Assembly (NCBI GenBank): GCA_934621705.1
Contig: CAKTUP010000077.1
Span: forward strand, 1 to 9,958
Source of the DNA: an uncultured Petrimonas sp.
GTDB lineage: Bacteria > Bacteroidota > Bacteroidia > Bacteroidales > Dysgonomonadaceae
Direction of reading: 5' to 3'
Length of the DNA: 9,958 nucleotides
Made by a program: the position numbers and the translations under genes. Below are positions 1-7,105 of the stretch, piece by piece. Under the pieces are notes generated by a model. The model saw only the letters and a program-made list of their open reading frames with translations. It searched no databases and had not been told where the DNA came from. Position 1 is the stretch's first letter. Every line of letters starts with the position of its first letter.

Positions 1-29
1 GCGCAAAGGAACAGCGCACGAGCGATAAA

Positions 30-63
30 GCGAGGTGTAGGTTGCGAGGGTGTGCGAGAATGT
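30..63. repeat. degenerate GCGA-rich direct repeats
   Basis: Two adjacent 10-base units, GCGAGGGTGT (44-53) and GCGAGAATGT (54-63), follow a related unit GCGAGGTGTA (30-39); further GCGA/GCGC words lie at 14-31. The stretch sits just past the stop codon of the last gene of the leftward operon. It is short and imperfect. No hairpin with a T-tract is visible, so it is not an obvious terminator. Reading frames through it are open but have no start codon and no recognisable protein, so it is treated as intergenic low-complexity sequence. Confidence 0.5.
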
Positions 64-72
64 GAAATCAAT

Positions 73-435
73 TTACGGCGCACAATTTTCTGAACCACAA
101 TGTAAGGGAATAATCTGACGGTTCACAGCCAGTTGCATGTAAAGAAACTGCCCCAATCGGGTGATTTTCAATAGCCAAAACAACGGAACAAATAACCAAA
201 ACAACGGAATTTGAAGAAAAATCCGATAAAGCGAATTGTATCCGTATTTCCATTTTCCCTTGGAAACGGATGCCAGTTGTTCTTCGGCTAAAACTAAATC
301 CAATCCGTCAGCGTTTTTTGTGTGATTTTCATTGCGCAACTCTCTACCCGATATACGGTTAAACCAATCCAGCCGGTGAATTAACTTCATAAACCGGGAG
401 CAGTTTTTGCACCAATTATCGTAGTAAACAGTCAT
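73..435 (-). CDS. DCC-family (DUF393) thiol-disulfide protein
   Basis: This 120-residue protein belongs to the DCC/DUF393 family, small thioredoxin-like proteins with a CxxC site near the N-terminus; their physiological substrate is poorly known. The sequence opens with TVYYDNWCKNC, giving the family-type CxxC at C9 and C12 right after the first beta strand, in the expected D-x-x-C-x-x-C setting. Residues about 72-90 form a hydrophobic, Trp/Phe/Leu-rich segment that could touch or cross the membrane. A second cysteine pair, C113 and C118, lies at the extreme C-terminus. Length is normal for the family. The ATG start (433-435) overlaps the TGA stop of the upstream RNA methyltransferase gene as ATGA, which implies translational coupling. 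It is the last gene of the operon. The family call is firm; a redox role is inferred from the CxxC. Confidence 0.85.
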   Translation of the reverse strand: MTVYYDNWCKNCSRFMKLIHRLDWFNRISGRELRNENHTKNADGLDLVLAEEQLASVSKGKWKYGYNSLYRIFLQIPLFWLFVPLFWLLKITRLGQFLYMQLAVNRQIIPLHCGSENCAP

Positions 436-971
436 CCTGACAGTTGTTTAAAAAAATCCCAAATCACAATTCCCGCCGTAACCGACACGTTGAGCGAATG
501 CTTGGTTCCGTACTGAGGGATTTCGATGCAGCCGTGCGACGCATCAATAACCGATTGTTGCACACCGTGCACTTCGTGTCCCAAAATTACGGCGTATTTT
601 TGGGTTCTGTCTAAATGTAACGTTTCTAACGAAATACTGTTCTCGGTTTGTTCAACGGAAAAAACGGTATAGCCTTCGGCTTTCAGTTCGTGAATGGCCG
701 GTAAGGTTTCTTCGAAGTAGCGCCATTTCATCGAATCCTCGGCGCCAAGGGCAGTTTTATGGATTTCCACATTGGGCGGCGTGGCAGTAATTCCGCAAAG
801 AATAATCTCTTCCACACGGAAAGCATCGCCCGTGCGAAAAACCGAACCGATATTGTGCTGACTGCGCACATTATCCAACACCACTACTAACGGAATTTTC
901 TCCGCATCCTGAAATTCCTGGATGCTGATTCGGTTGAGTTCTTCAACTTTAAGTTTTCTTAGTTTTCTCAC
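432..971 (-). CDS. TrmH/SpoU-family RNA 2'-O-methyltransferase
   Basis: This is a SPOUT-superfamily enzyme of the TrmH (SpoU) branch, which transfers methyl from SAM to a ribose 2'-OH of tRNA or rRNA. All three family motifs are present, numbered from the GTG start: motif 1 around N40-IGSVFRT with the catalytic-type R46, motif 2 LGHEVHGV at 130-137, and motif 3 IPQYGTKHSLNVSVTAG at 151-167, which builds the SAM-binding trefoil knot. I chose GTG at 969-971, giving 179 residues beginning (M)RKLRKLKVEELNR. That GTG overlaps the TAG stop of the upstream glycosyltransferase by one base (TAGTG), and its N-terminus resembles Bacteroidales relatives as I remember them. An in-frame TTG at 1010 would give 192 residues but overlap the neighbour by 40 bases and is less likely. 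No extra N-terminal L30e-like RNA-binding domain is present. Which RNA it modifies cannot be read from sequence. Confidence 0.9.
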   Translation of the reverse strand: MRKLRKLKVEELNRISIQEFQDAEKIPLVVVLDNVRSQHNIGSVFRTGDAFRVEEIILCGITATPPNVEIHKTALGAEDSMKWRYFEETLPAIHELKAEGYTVFSVEQTENSISLETLHLDRTQKYAVILGHEVHGVQQSVIDASHGCIEIPQYGTKHSLNVSVTAGIVIWDFFKQLSG

Positions 972-1708
972 TATTTCTCGGGTTTTATTACCGCCCTTAC
1001 CGCAAACCAAATATGGTGCAGAAATGTAGAAACCTGCCCGTAATATTTTGCCATTATCCGATACCGCTCTTTCAGCGAAGCTTTTCGGTTAGTGGTGGTC
1101 ATGCCTTCGTTCAGGTAATTGATAAGCGTAATGTGTGTATTGTGAATGTTTTTCGCCTTTTTCATCATGCGGATGCACCAATCGAAATCGGACGAAAAAC
1201 GATATTGCAACTCATACGGTTCAAAAAGCGAGCGTTTCACGATAAACGCCTGATGGCAAACCAACATTCCTTGCTTAAAACTTTTCCACGAAAGCGTTTC
1301 GGGAGCTTGTAACCGGCGCATGTGCAGGAATCTCCCGTTTTCATCAACAATTGCCGTTTCGCCGTAAATAATATCGGGAAATTTCGCTTCCGGAATGGAA
1401 TTAATTAGTTTCTCCACGGTATCGGCAGAAAAAAAAGTGTCCCCGGCGTTCAAAAAACACAAATAATCGCCCGATGCCATTGCCGCAGCTTTGTTCATGG
1501 CATCGTACAAACCTTTGTCCGGTTCGCTTATCCATTTCAGCTTTTCGTTATCATAGTTGCGAATCAATTCCACTGTTCCGTCTTTCGATTTTCCGTCCAC
1601 AATCACGTGTTCGATGTGCGGATACGTTTGTTCACGAACACTTTTCAGCGTTCGTTCCAACGTTTTTTCGGCGTTGTAGGTGACGGTTATAACGGACAAT
1701 GATTTCAT
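971..1708 (-). CDS. family 2 glycosyltransferase (WcaA/WfgS-like)
   Basis: This 245-residue inverting GT-A glycosyltransferase probably adds a sugar to a lipid-linked or LPS-type surface glycan on the cytoplasmic side of the inner membrane. The N-terminus SVITVTYNAEKTLERTLKSV is the classic GT2 nucleotide-sugar-binding strand and helix. HVIVDGKSKDGT (34-45) supplies the uridine-contact aspartate D38, and FLNAGDTFF (85-93) is the DxD-equivalent metal-binding loop. SDFDW (173-177) sits where the catalytic base is expected. There is no multi-span membrane region, so it is not a polyprenyl-phosphate synthase with GtrB-like tails. The ATG (1706-1708) overlaps the stop of the methyltransferase gene as ATGA. 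Donor and acceptor sugars are unknown. Confidence 0.9.
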   Translation of the reverse strand: MKSLSVITVTYNAEKTLERTLKSVREQTYPHIEHVIVDGKSKDGTVELIRNYDNEKLKWISEPDKGLYDAMNKAAAMASGDYLCFLNAGDTFFSADTVEKLINSIPEAKFPDIIYGETAIVDENGRFLHMRRLQAPETLSWKSFKQGMLVCHQAFIVKRSLFEPYELQYRFSSDFDWCIRMMKKAKNIHNTHITLINYLNEGMTTTNRKASLKERYRIMAKYYGQVSTFLHHIWFAVRAVIKPEK

Positions 1709-2427
1709 TTTCGGGCATATATGGCGATAAATGGCGATAATAACCGTCCTTTTATCGGAAACAGTTTCAAGAAATAACTCAGCGTTTTCACCTTGCCGCG
1801 ATAGTTGTTATTTTCGGGTTTCGGCTCCAGCCAAACCATTGGCTTTCCGATGTATTCTACCGAAAACTCATAAAAGCCGTAAGGCTTCATAATTTCTTTC
1901 AGGTAGTTGATTTCCATCGATTTTAAATTGTGGCTATCCAGGTTTTCCTTGTCGTATCGGGCTTGAATTTTTCCGTTTAATCCCAGAAAATTCGGAATAA
2001 GTATCAACAATTGCCCGTTTTTTGACATCAGGTTTACGTGCCGGCGAATAACATCGGCTGTATCCTGAAAATGTTCGATAAATCCCGATGAAAACACAAT
2101 ATCGTATTTTTTCTCGGACTCAAAAATGAAAAAATCAGCTTGAATACAATGAATCGTATTTTTGGGCAAACCGCTTTGTTTTTCCAATTTTCGCACAATC
2201 GATTCGTTCATGTGAAAATCGAGAATGGACACATCGCGGATACCGCGTTTGTAAAAATAGGCTGCAAAAATGCCCGGAAAACCGCCGATTTCGATAAAAC
2301 TGCTGCCGCGCGTGAGTTTTATCATGTACTTTTCGAAAATCACTTCACGCGGAATCTTATCGAAACGATAATTCTTCCAATACTCGTCCCAATGCGCTTC
2401 GTCGGTTATGTTGTTATCCGTTTGCAT
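1705..2427 (-). CDS. class I SAM-dependent methyltransferase
   Basis: This 240-residue protein has a Rossmann-type methyltransferase core. Motif I is FIEIGGFPG at 44-52, a variant of the E/DxGxGxG loop with F-P in place of the middle glycine. It is followed by an acidic residue ending strand 2 (ILDF, D70), an acidic pocket residue in QADFF (D98), motif IV FSSGFIEHF at 112-120 and strand 5 LLILIPNF at 140-147. Because it lies between glycosyltransferase genes, methylation of a sugar or glycan terminus is a reasonable inference, but the substrate is not shown. I place the start at ATG 2425-2427, inside the end of the GT4 gene (14-base overlap). An upstream in-frame TTG at 2451 would add eight residues and overlap by 38 bases, and is less likely. 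The C-terminus ends in a basic, aromatic stretch after residue 215 that may associate with the membrane. Confidence 0.8.
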   Translation of the reverse strand: MQTDNNITDEAHWDEYWKNYRFDKIPREVIFEKYMIKLTRGSSFIEIGGFPGIFAAYFYKRGIRDVSILDFHMNESIVRKLEKQSGLPKNTIHCIQADFFIFESEKKYDIVFSSGFIEHFQDTADVIRRHVNLMSKNGQLLILIPNFLGLNGKIQARYDKENLDSHNLKSMEINYLKEIMKPYGFYEFSVEYIGKPMVWLEPKPENNNYRGKVKTLSYFLKLFPIKGRLLSPFIAIYARK

Positions 2428-3646
2428 AGATTTCTTTGTATTGATCAGCAATTTTTTGCTGCGAATATTCTGCCAGCACTTTTTCGCGCGCGTTTGCCGA
2501 TAAAGTCTCGGAGTCGGCTTGATACAGCGTCCAAAGCAAGCCGTGGGCTAAATCATCGGCACTTTTGTAAGCGGCCACGTAGCCGTTTTTTCCGTGTGAG
2601 ATCATTTCGGGAATTCCGCCGATATTGAAACCCACACACGGTGTTCCGCACGCCATGGCTTCCATGATGGTGTTGGGGAGATTCTCCTGCAGCGATGGCG
2701 TAACAAACACATCAGCAGCATTATACACTTCAGGCATTTTTTCCGACGAAACAAACCCGAGGTTGTGCGAAGGCAGCGAAAGCTGTTTTTCGATCTCTTC
2801 GCCACGGTTTCCGGCAATCAGGAAAAGCACGTTGTTGGGATGTTGCGTCATCAGCCGAGCGGCTTCTGCCAGATAATCAATACCTTTCCGCGGGTCGGAT
2901 GCTTTTACGGCCGCAAAAAGAACGATTTCTTTATCGATAGGCAGGTTCAGTTTTTGGCGAACCTGAGTTTTGTCTTTTGGAAAATAAATTTTCGTATCAA
3001 TCGGGTTTGGAACGGAAACAACAGAATGTCCGCGAGTGAGCGAGCTTTTTTCGGCTAATTCTTTCAGCCAGTTGCTGCAGGCGACAAATGTGATTTTTCC
3101 GTTTTTATATATTTCTTGTTTTTTGAAAAAAACCTGATGCGACAAATCGTTTCGCGATGCGGAAGCCAAATAAGGACACGAGCCGCACGATTTTTCGTAG
3201 TTTTTACACGCGCTTGCGTGGTGGCAAATTCCGGTAAACGCCCACATATCGTGCATTGTCCACACCACTTTTTTGCCGGAGGCAAGGATTTTGCCGATTT
3301 CATCCAGCGACAACATTCCCTGATTTATCCAGTGGAGGTGGATGATATCGGCTTTTATAAATTCAGGATGTTCGGTAACGGAAACGCCGGTATTGGCAAT
3401 GGAAACATCGAACAGGTTTTCGCGCGAAAGGCGGTTGCCGAGAAAAATTCGTCCGCGTTCCCAAACGAAATTCCATTTGTTTCGGGCTTTACTGCCAACT
3501 TGTACCACATTCTCATCGTCCGAGTATTTATCTCGCACCAGCATCTTCACATTTTCTCCGTGAGTTTGCAACGCCTTCATTAACCGGAACGCCGCTATTG
3601 CCGCCCCACCGTGTATATCGGATGTGCTGATGATGAGGATGTTCAT
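2414..3646 (-). CDS. family 4 glycosyltransferase with Cys cluster
   Basis: This 410-residue retaining GT-B glycosyltransferase belongs to family 4. The N-terminal domain begins MNILIISTSDIHGGAAIA with the glycine loop at 13-14, then IIHLHW (101-106) and the acceptor-side motif TMHDMWAFTGICHH (130-143). The C-terminal donor domain shows the GT4 signature SLQENLPNTIMEAMACGTP (318-336), with the two glutamates of the EX7E motif at E321 and E329 that hold the nucleotide-sugar. Four cysteines (C141, C147, C154, C157, ending CGSCP) lie just after the HD(M)W motif, as in WcaC-like enzymes of colanic-acid-type clusters. Whether they bind metal is not known to me. The start ATG (3644-3646) is four bases past the stop of the upstream gene. 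It probably acts on a lipid-linked oligosaccharide at the inner membrane. Confidence 0.92.
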   Translation of the reverse strand: MNILIISTSDIHGGAAIAAFRLMKALQTHGENVKMLVRDKYSDDENVVQVGSKARNKWNFVWERGRIFLGNRLSRENLFDVSIANTGVSVTEHPEFIKADIIHLHWINQGMLSLDEIGKILASGKKVVWTMHDMWAFTGICHHASACKNYEKSCGSCPYLASASRNDLSHQVFFKKQEIYKNGKITFVACSNWLKELAEKSSLTRGHSVVSVPNPIDTKIYFPKDKTQVRQKLNLPIDKEIVLFAAVKASDPRKGIDYLAEAARLMTQHPNNVLFLIAGNRGEEIEKQLSLPSHNLGFVSSEKMPEVYNAADVFVTPSLQENLPNTIMEAMACGTPCVGFNIGGIPEMISHGKNGYVAAYKSADDLAHGLLWTLYQADSETLSANAREKVLAEYSQQKIADQYKEIYANG

Positions 3647-3650
3647 GTTA

Positions 3651-4550
3651 TTATTTCATTCGTAAATAACGGTTTATTCTGCGTTTTGCTTTTGCCCAAA
3701 ACGAATTGGTTTTCCCGTAATACCGCTCAAACGCTTGTCGCGCAAGGCGATTTTCACGGATTTGGGAAATATCGACATTCAATTTCCGGTTGTGCAAGTC
3801 AGTAATATAAATCTCATCTTTTCCGCTATGGCGACCACTTCCATCAAATCCGATGTTTTTCACAAGAGATTTTCCGGCATTCACGGAAAGCATATCGTTT
3901 AAAAAAAGCGATGCATTCCAGCGAATTGCCCACGAATCGTTTATGCCGTTCACTTGCTTTTGCAACATACGTGTGTAAGGATAATTTCCGTTGAAATCGA
4001 ACGATTTGGTTAATTTTCTCCTTTTAATTTCATCCAGCAAGGCTTTTCCGTCAGGATTAAACTGCTGCCACGCGCGTTTCCACGTTCCCCAACCCCAACT
4101 GCCTGTCCATTTTATCAGAAACGCATCGGGCAATTCTTCCGCCAATGGGAAACAAAATCCGTGTACGTGGCCGATTTTATCTTCATTCTCAAATTTATCG
4201 AGTGCTTCGTTCATAAACGTCAGGAAATACGGCGATGTAACCAAATCGTCTTCCAAAACAATCACTTTTCCGTATTCGTTCACCACCTGCGTAACGCCTT
4301 CGATGATGTTTTTTGCCAGTCCCAGGTTGTGCGCGTTTTCAACAATGTGGATTTCTTTAAATCCATCAATGCTGTGAATCAATTCGCGTACTTTCAGCAC
4401 GTCCTTTTTATCGGAATCGTTTTTATAACCGTCCGAAAAAATAAACAACTCGCTCTCACGACTCAATTTATTGTTGAGCAGAGCTTCAAGCGTTTGCCGT
4501 GTGTGGGCGGGACGATTGTATGTGAAAAGCAGAAGAGGTGCGGGTTGCAT
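3651..4550 (-). CDS. HlpA-like GT-A glycosyltransferase
   Basis: This 299-residue protein is a GT-A-fold glycosyltransferase of the kind often labelled 'hemolytic protein HlpA-like', distantly like GT2 and eukaryotic GnT-I (GT13) enzymes. LLLFTYNRPAHTRQTLEAL (6-24) is the nucleotide-binding start. NLGLAKNIIEGV (75-86) and VIVLEDDLVTSPYFL (96-110) contain the metal-binding acidic triad E100-D101-D102 in DxD position. SWGWGTWKRAW (151-161) and NDSWAIRWNASLF (204-216) are family-conserved blocks, and NIGFDGSGRHSG (232-243) ends the catalytic domain. The C-terminus is basic (RRINRYLRMK), fitting membrane contact. The hemolysin name is historical and should not be taken as function; a surface-glycan role is inferred from the neighbours. 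The ATG (4548-4550) starts two bases past the upstream stop. Confidence 0.87.
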   Translation of the reverse strand: MQPAPLLLFTYNRPAHTRQTLEALLNNKLSRESELFIFSDGYKNDSDKKDVLKVRELIHSIDGFKEIHIVENAHNLGLAKNIIEGVTQVVNEYGKVIVLEDDLVTSPYFLTFMNEALDKFENEDKIGHVHGFCFPLAEELPDAFLIKWTGSWGWGTWKRAWQQFNPDGKALLDEIKRRKLTKSFDFNGNYPYTRMLQKQVNGINDSWAIRWNASLFLNDMLSVNAGKSLVKNIGFDGSGRHSGKDEIYITDLHNRKLNVDISQIRENRLARQAFERYYGKTNSFWAKAKRRINRYLRMK

Positions 4551-4552
4551 TG

Positions 4553-5392
4553 TTAAAAATCAATTTTCGAAGACAGAATATTCCGGCGGAAAACGTCTAA
4601 ATTTACCCTTACTCCCACTTCAATTCCGTTTCGCATAAGTTCGTTTCTTACCGTTTCGTAAGCTAAATCGGGATGGTTATTATCGCCGCTCAGGTGGCAA
4701 AGCCAAATATTTTTAAGGTTCGAAGAATAATTTTTTGCTAAAAATTCTGCTGTTTGGCGGTTGCTTAAATGTCCGGAACCGTTACTTATTCGTTGCTTGA
4801 GGAAATAAGGATAACGTCCGTTGTGAAGCATATCTTCATCGTAGTTACTTTCGATAACCAAGTGATGAGCTTTGTTGATGTAGTAGGTCATTTCATCGGT
4901 AATATTGCCGACGTCCGTTGCCAGCGTGAGTTTGTGATTGGCAAACTCGAAGAAATATCCGGCGTTATCGCTGCTGTCGTGCGGAACATCGAAAGCGGTA
5001 ATCCGGAAATCTTCAATCTGAAACGGTTTCCCTTTTTCGATAATCTTTTTGTTTGATCCGTTGATTGTATTTTTAACCATCGGACAATTGCGGATGCCCC
5101 GATGCACTTTTTCGGTGGTATAAACCGGAATATTGAGTTTTTCAGCCAAATAGGCGGCCGATTTTATATGATCGTAATGGTCGTGTGTAACAAGTAGGGC
5201 GTAAATGGTTGAGAAATCGATACCGTGTTCAGCCAACCGTTTTTTTATGACGCGTGGTCCCAATCCGGCATCGATAAGCATTCCGTAGTGGCTGTTGCCC
5301 AAATAGTAGCAATTACCGCAACTGCCGCTGCTGAGGCTGAAGAAAGAAAATCTATCGGATGAAAACAGGTTGTATTGCATAATTGGATGCAT
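4553..5392 (-). CDS. YycJ/WalJ-like MBL-fold metallo-hydrolase
   Basis: This 279-residue protein is a metallo-beta-lactamase-fold hydrolase of the YycJ/WalJ subgroup. It shows the two-metal site: THDHYDH at 69-75 (the HxHxDH motif), H138 in VPHDSSDNAG, D160 in LATDVG and H233 in LCHLSGDNNH. FSLSSGSCGNCYYL near residues 17-31 is the usual start of the domain. In Bacillus, relatives sit in the walRK operon and one has been reported as a nuclease linked to mismatch repair; the role in Bacteroidota is unsettled. Here it is the first gene of the operon, about 28 bases downstream of the inferred transcription start. ATG 5390-5392 was taken; a second in-frame ATG at 5378-5380 (M5) would also leave the fold intact. 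No histidine kinase or response regulator is adjacent, so a WalRK link is not supported here. Confidence 0.88.
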   Translation of the reverse strand: MHPIMQYNLFSSDRFSFFSLSSGSCGNCYYLGNSHYGMLIDAGLGPRVIKKRLAEHGIDFSTIYALLVTHDHYDHIKSAAYLAEKLNIPVYTTEKVHRGIRNCPMVKNTINGSNKKIIEKGKPFQIEDFRITAFDVPHDSSDNAGYFFEFANHKLTLATDVGNITDEMTYYINKAHHLVIESNYDEDMLHNGRYPYFLKQRISNGSGHLSNRQTAEFLAKNYSSNLKNIWLCHLSGDNNHPDLAYETVRNELMRNGIEVGVRVNLDVFRRNILSSKIDF

Positions 5393-5426
5393 GTAAATCT
5401 TCTGTATAAAGCTTATCAGTTAAGTA

Positions 5427-5457
5427 CAAATTTAGTTTAGTAATTTCACATAAACAA
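5427..5457 (-). promoter_or_regulatory. Bacteroidota-type promoter of the seven-gene operon
   Basis: On the minus strand the -7 box reads TAAATTTG (5427-5434), a full match to TAnnTTTG, and a TTG lies 20 bases upstream (5455-5457), in the usual -33 position. Transcription would begin near 5420, leaving a leader of about 28 bases before the ATG at 5392. It is the only convincing promoter I see for the run of genes down to 73. Confidence 0.65.
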
Positions 5458-5546
5458 TTAATTCTACAACAAACTAACTCTATACAAAAATGAGTAACAA
5501 AAGCGCAAAATTCATCAAGAGATTCGCGAAGCGCCTGTCAATTATT

Positions 5547-5554
5547 TACCTTTG
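5547..5554 (+). promoter_or_regulatory. orphan plus-strand -7-like box
   Basis: TACCTTTG is a full match to the TAnnTTTG box on the plus strand. The -33 candidate 20 bases upstream is only TTCG (5523-5526), a 3 of 4 match. No gene follows on this strand: a transcript would run toward and antisense to the end of the lipoprotein gene that begins at 5662. It may be a chance match or drive a small RNA. Confidence 0.25.
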
Positions 5555-5611
5555 AACTGAAAATTTTATTGTGAAGGAAGTGTATGCGTGGTGAGTTGAC
5601 TGTGGCTGAAT

Positions 5612-5631
5612 CATACCGAAAACCCGATATG
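5612..5631 (-). other. weak hairpin downstream of DUF4270 gene
   Basis: CATACCG (5612-5618) and CGATATG (5625-5631) can form a 7-pair stem with one G-U pair in the minus-strand RNA and a 6-base loop. It lies about 30 bases past the lipoprotein stop codon. No T-run follows, so it is at best a processing or stability structure rather than an intrinsic terminator. Confidence 0.25.
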
Positions 5632-5661
5632 GATTAACAACTTATGTCTTTATTCTATCCC

Positions 5662-7056
5662 CTAAAACGAACTATAAATAATATCCAGTTTCAACTTTTC
5701 CGGATTATTTTCGAGCATTACTGCCGACGGTTTCATCTGGTTATAAATAGCCGTTGGGGTGCTTGTGCCCTGCGAATAATAAGAAGCGCCGGTTGTGGTG
5801 AATGTTATGTCAACCGGAACCAGATAATAGGTTTGATCCAGCGGAATTTTTGCGTCTTTTTTGTGTTCGCGGTTGTAATAGTTAATCATTGCCGCTATAT
5901 TCCCGAAATTATAGGAGTATGTTTCGCTGTTGAACGACGCGACAAAACTGGTAAGGTTGTCCGGCAAACGACGGTTTTCGAAAAATATTTTCACCGAATC
6001 TTTGTTCACCAGCAGCAGGTGATCGGGCGGACTGAGTTTTACTTTCTCATCCTGATTGGCTTCGGGAAGTGCGTAAACCACCAATCGCGCCTGATTGAGC
6101 GAACTCGTTAGAAGATTGGCAGAAAGCTGGGTTATCGGAAAATCGATTTGGGTATTCACACCGGCCGGACTTTTCACAAAAGTGCCTTTATCGTTAGGAG
6201 CCAGCAATTGCGTGTTGTTGTTCTGAATATGATTGATCTGCGTAACCTCGGGCGTAACGTTCAGCCTGAACTCCGACTTGCGTATGGTGTCTTGTTTTGT
6301 TGACGAGCCTTTGGGGTCAAGATAATTGTAAAAAACACTCAACGATGTCAGGTTTATATTCAATATCGTACTGTTCCCGTAATTGGTGGTAACGTATAGT
6401 CCCGGGAAAAAATCCCTGAACGTATCCGTGTTTTTTAGCGCGCCGTGCCCCGGCTTTTTGTATTCATCGAGAAACGACTGTCCTATTTGTTTGGGCAGCA
6501 TGGTGTGAATCTCGTAAATTTTCACGGTTTGAGGAGTATTTCCGCTGTAGTAAGTTTCTTCCCTGAAAGTGTTGTTCCTTCCGGCAAATATTTGAGTACC
6601 AAGCGGAGCCGACATATCTGATCTTGATCTCGGATCGAAATTGGTGTAGTCCTTGTTTTTGGGAAGCTTATCGGTTACCTTATACACGGCAAGCCGCATG
6701 GGCGCCAGCGAATCGCCGATTATTGAAGTATAGGAAACGGTTAGTCTAACCGAGTCGATGATTGCACCTTCTTTGAAACTTTGGGTTTCGGGATAATAAA
6801 ACTCTCCCACGTATTCGGCACGGATGCTGCCGAAAACCGGATCGATATATTGTCCCAGAATGGGATATTTGGTGCGTGAGAAAATGGAATCCACTTGTAC
6901 GGTGCTCGACGAAAGTTTCAACACATCCGTGCCCACCGAAACGCGGTCGTTTTCGGGTTGTATGGTAAAGCCGATTTTATCCAGCGTATCAACGCAGGAG
7001 GCGAAAATCGTTACAATGGCAATGAATAATAGTTTGTATAAGGTTTGAAGTTTCAT
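5662..7056 (-). CDS. DUF4270-family lipoprotein
   Basis: This 464-residue protein matches the DUF4270 family, cell-envelope proteins of Bacteroidota without an assigned function. The N-terminus is a lipoprotein signal: MKLQTLYK, a hydrophobic core LLFIAIVTI, then the lipobox FASC with the lipid-attachment Cys at residue 21. The first mature residues are CVDTLDKIG, only mildly acidic. The family-typical block SRTKYPILGQYIDPVFGS lies at about 60-77, followed by beta-rich sequence typical of a surface or periplasmic beta-sandwich protein. I use ATG at 7054-7056, because the longer form begins at TTG 7065 and only adds three residues. The gene follows the starch-synthase-like gene in the same direction but is separated from it by a terminator, so it may have its own promoter. 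The function is unknown and I do not assign one. Confidence 0.85.
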   Translation of the reverse strand: MKLQTLYKLLFIAIVTIFASCVDTLDKIGFTIQPENDRVSVGTDVLKLSSSTVQVDSIFSRTKYPILGQYIDPVFGSIRAEYVGEFYYPETQSFKEGAIIDSVRLTVSYTSIIGDSLAPMRLAVYKVTDKLPKNKDYTNFDPRSRSDMSAPLGTQIFAGRNNTFREETYYSGNTPQTVKIYEIHTMLPKQIGQSFLDEYKKPGHGALKNTDTFRDFFPGLYVTTNYGNSTILNINLTSLSVFYNYLDPKGSSTKQDTIRKSEFRLNVTPEVTQINHIQNNNTQLLAPNDKGTFVKSPAGVNTQIDFPITQLSANLLTSSLNQARLVVYALPEANQDEKVKLSPPDHLLLVNKDSVKIFFENRRLPDNLTSFVASFNSETYSYNFGNIAAMINYYNREHKKDAKIPLDQTYYLVPVDITFTTTGASYYSQGTSTPTAIYNQMKPSAVMLENNPEKLKLDIIYSSF

Positions 7057-7078
7057 TCGTTCCAAAAAATTATGAGCG

Positions 7079-7086
7079 CAAATATC
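7079..7086 (-). promoter_or_regulatory. possible weak -7 box of the DUF4270 gene
   Basis: On the minus strand GATATTTG matches TAnnTTTG at all but the first fixed base and lies 22 bases upstream of the ATG at 7056. No TTTG is seen at the -33 position. The idea rests mainly on the terminator just upstream, which suggests the lipoprotein gene needs its own promoter. Confidence 0.25.
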
Positions 7087-7105
7087 TGAAAAAAATATCT
7101 GAAAA
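7080..7105. repeat. 13-base perfect tandem duplication
   Basis: AAATATCTGAAAA occurs twice back to back (7080-7092 and 7093-7105). It lies between the terminator hairpin and the lipoprotein start codon, where a promoter or leader would be expected. Two exact copies are most simply explained by slipped-strand duplication. Confidence 0.8.

Noticed and set aside
3116..3583. 155-codon plus-strand open frame opposite the GT4 gene
   Set aside because: The opposite strand carries a full-length GT4 enzyme with its signatures, and the shadow has no start context or domain.
4553..5392. Assignment of the MBL protein as WalJ of a WalRK cell-wall system
   Set aside because: No WalR, WalK, WalH or WalI gene is adjacent, so only the protein subgroup is supported, not the pathway.
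5490..5555. 21-codon plus-strand ORF (MSNKSAKFIKRFAKRLSIIYL)
   Set aside because: It starts with ATG and is basic and amphipathic-looking, but there is no upstream promoter or ribosome site and the only -7-like box lies at its end. Too short to support as a gene.
5612..5631. Intrinsic terminator for the lipoprotein gene
   Set aside because: The hairpin is imperfect and is followed by ATTCAGCC and not a T-run, so it was kept only as a weak hairpin.
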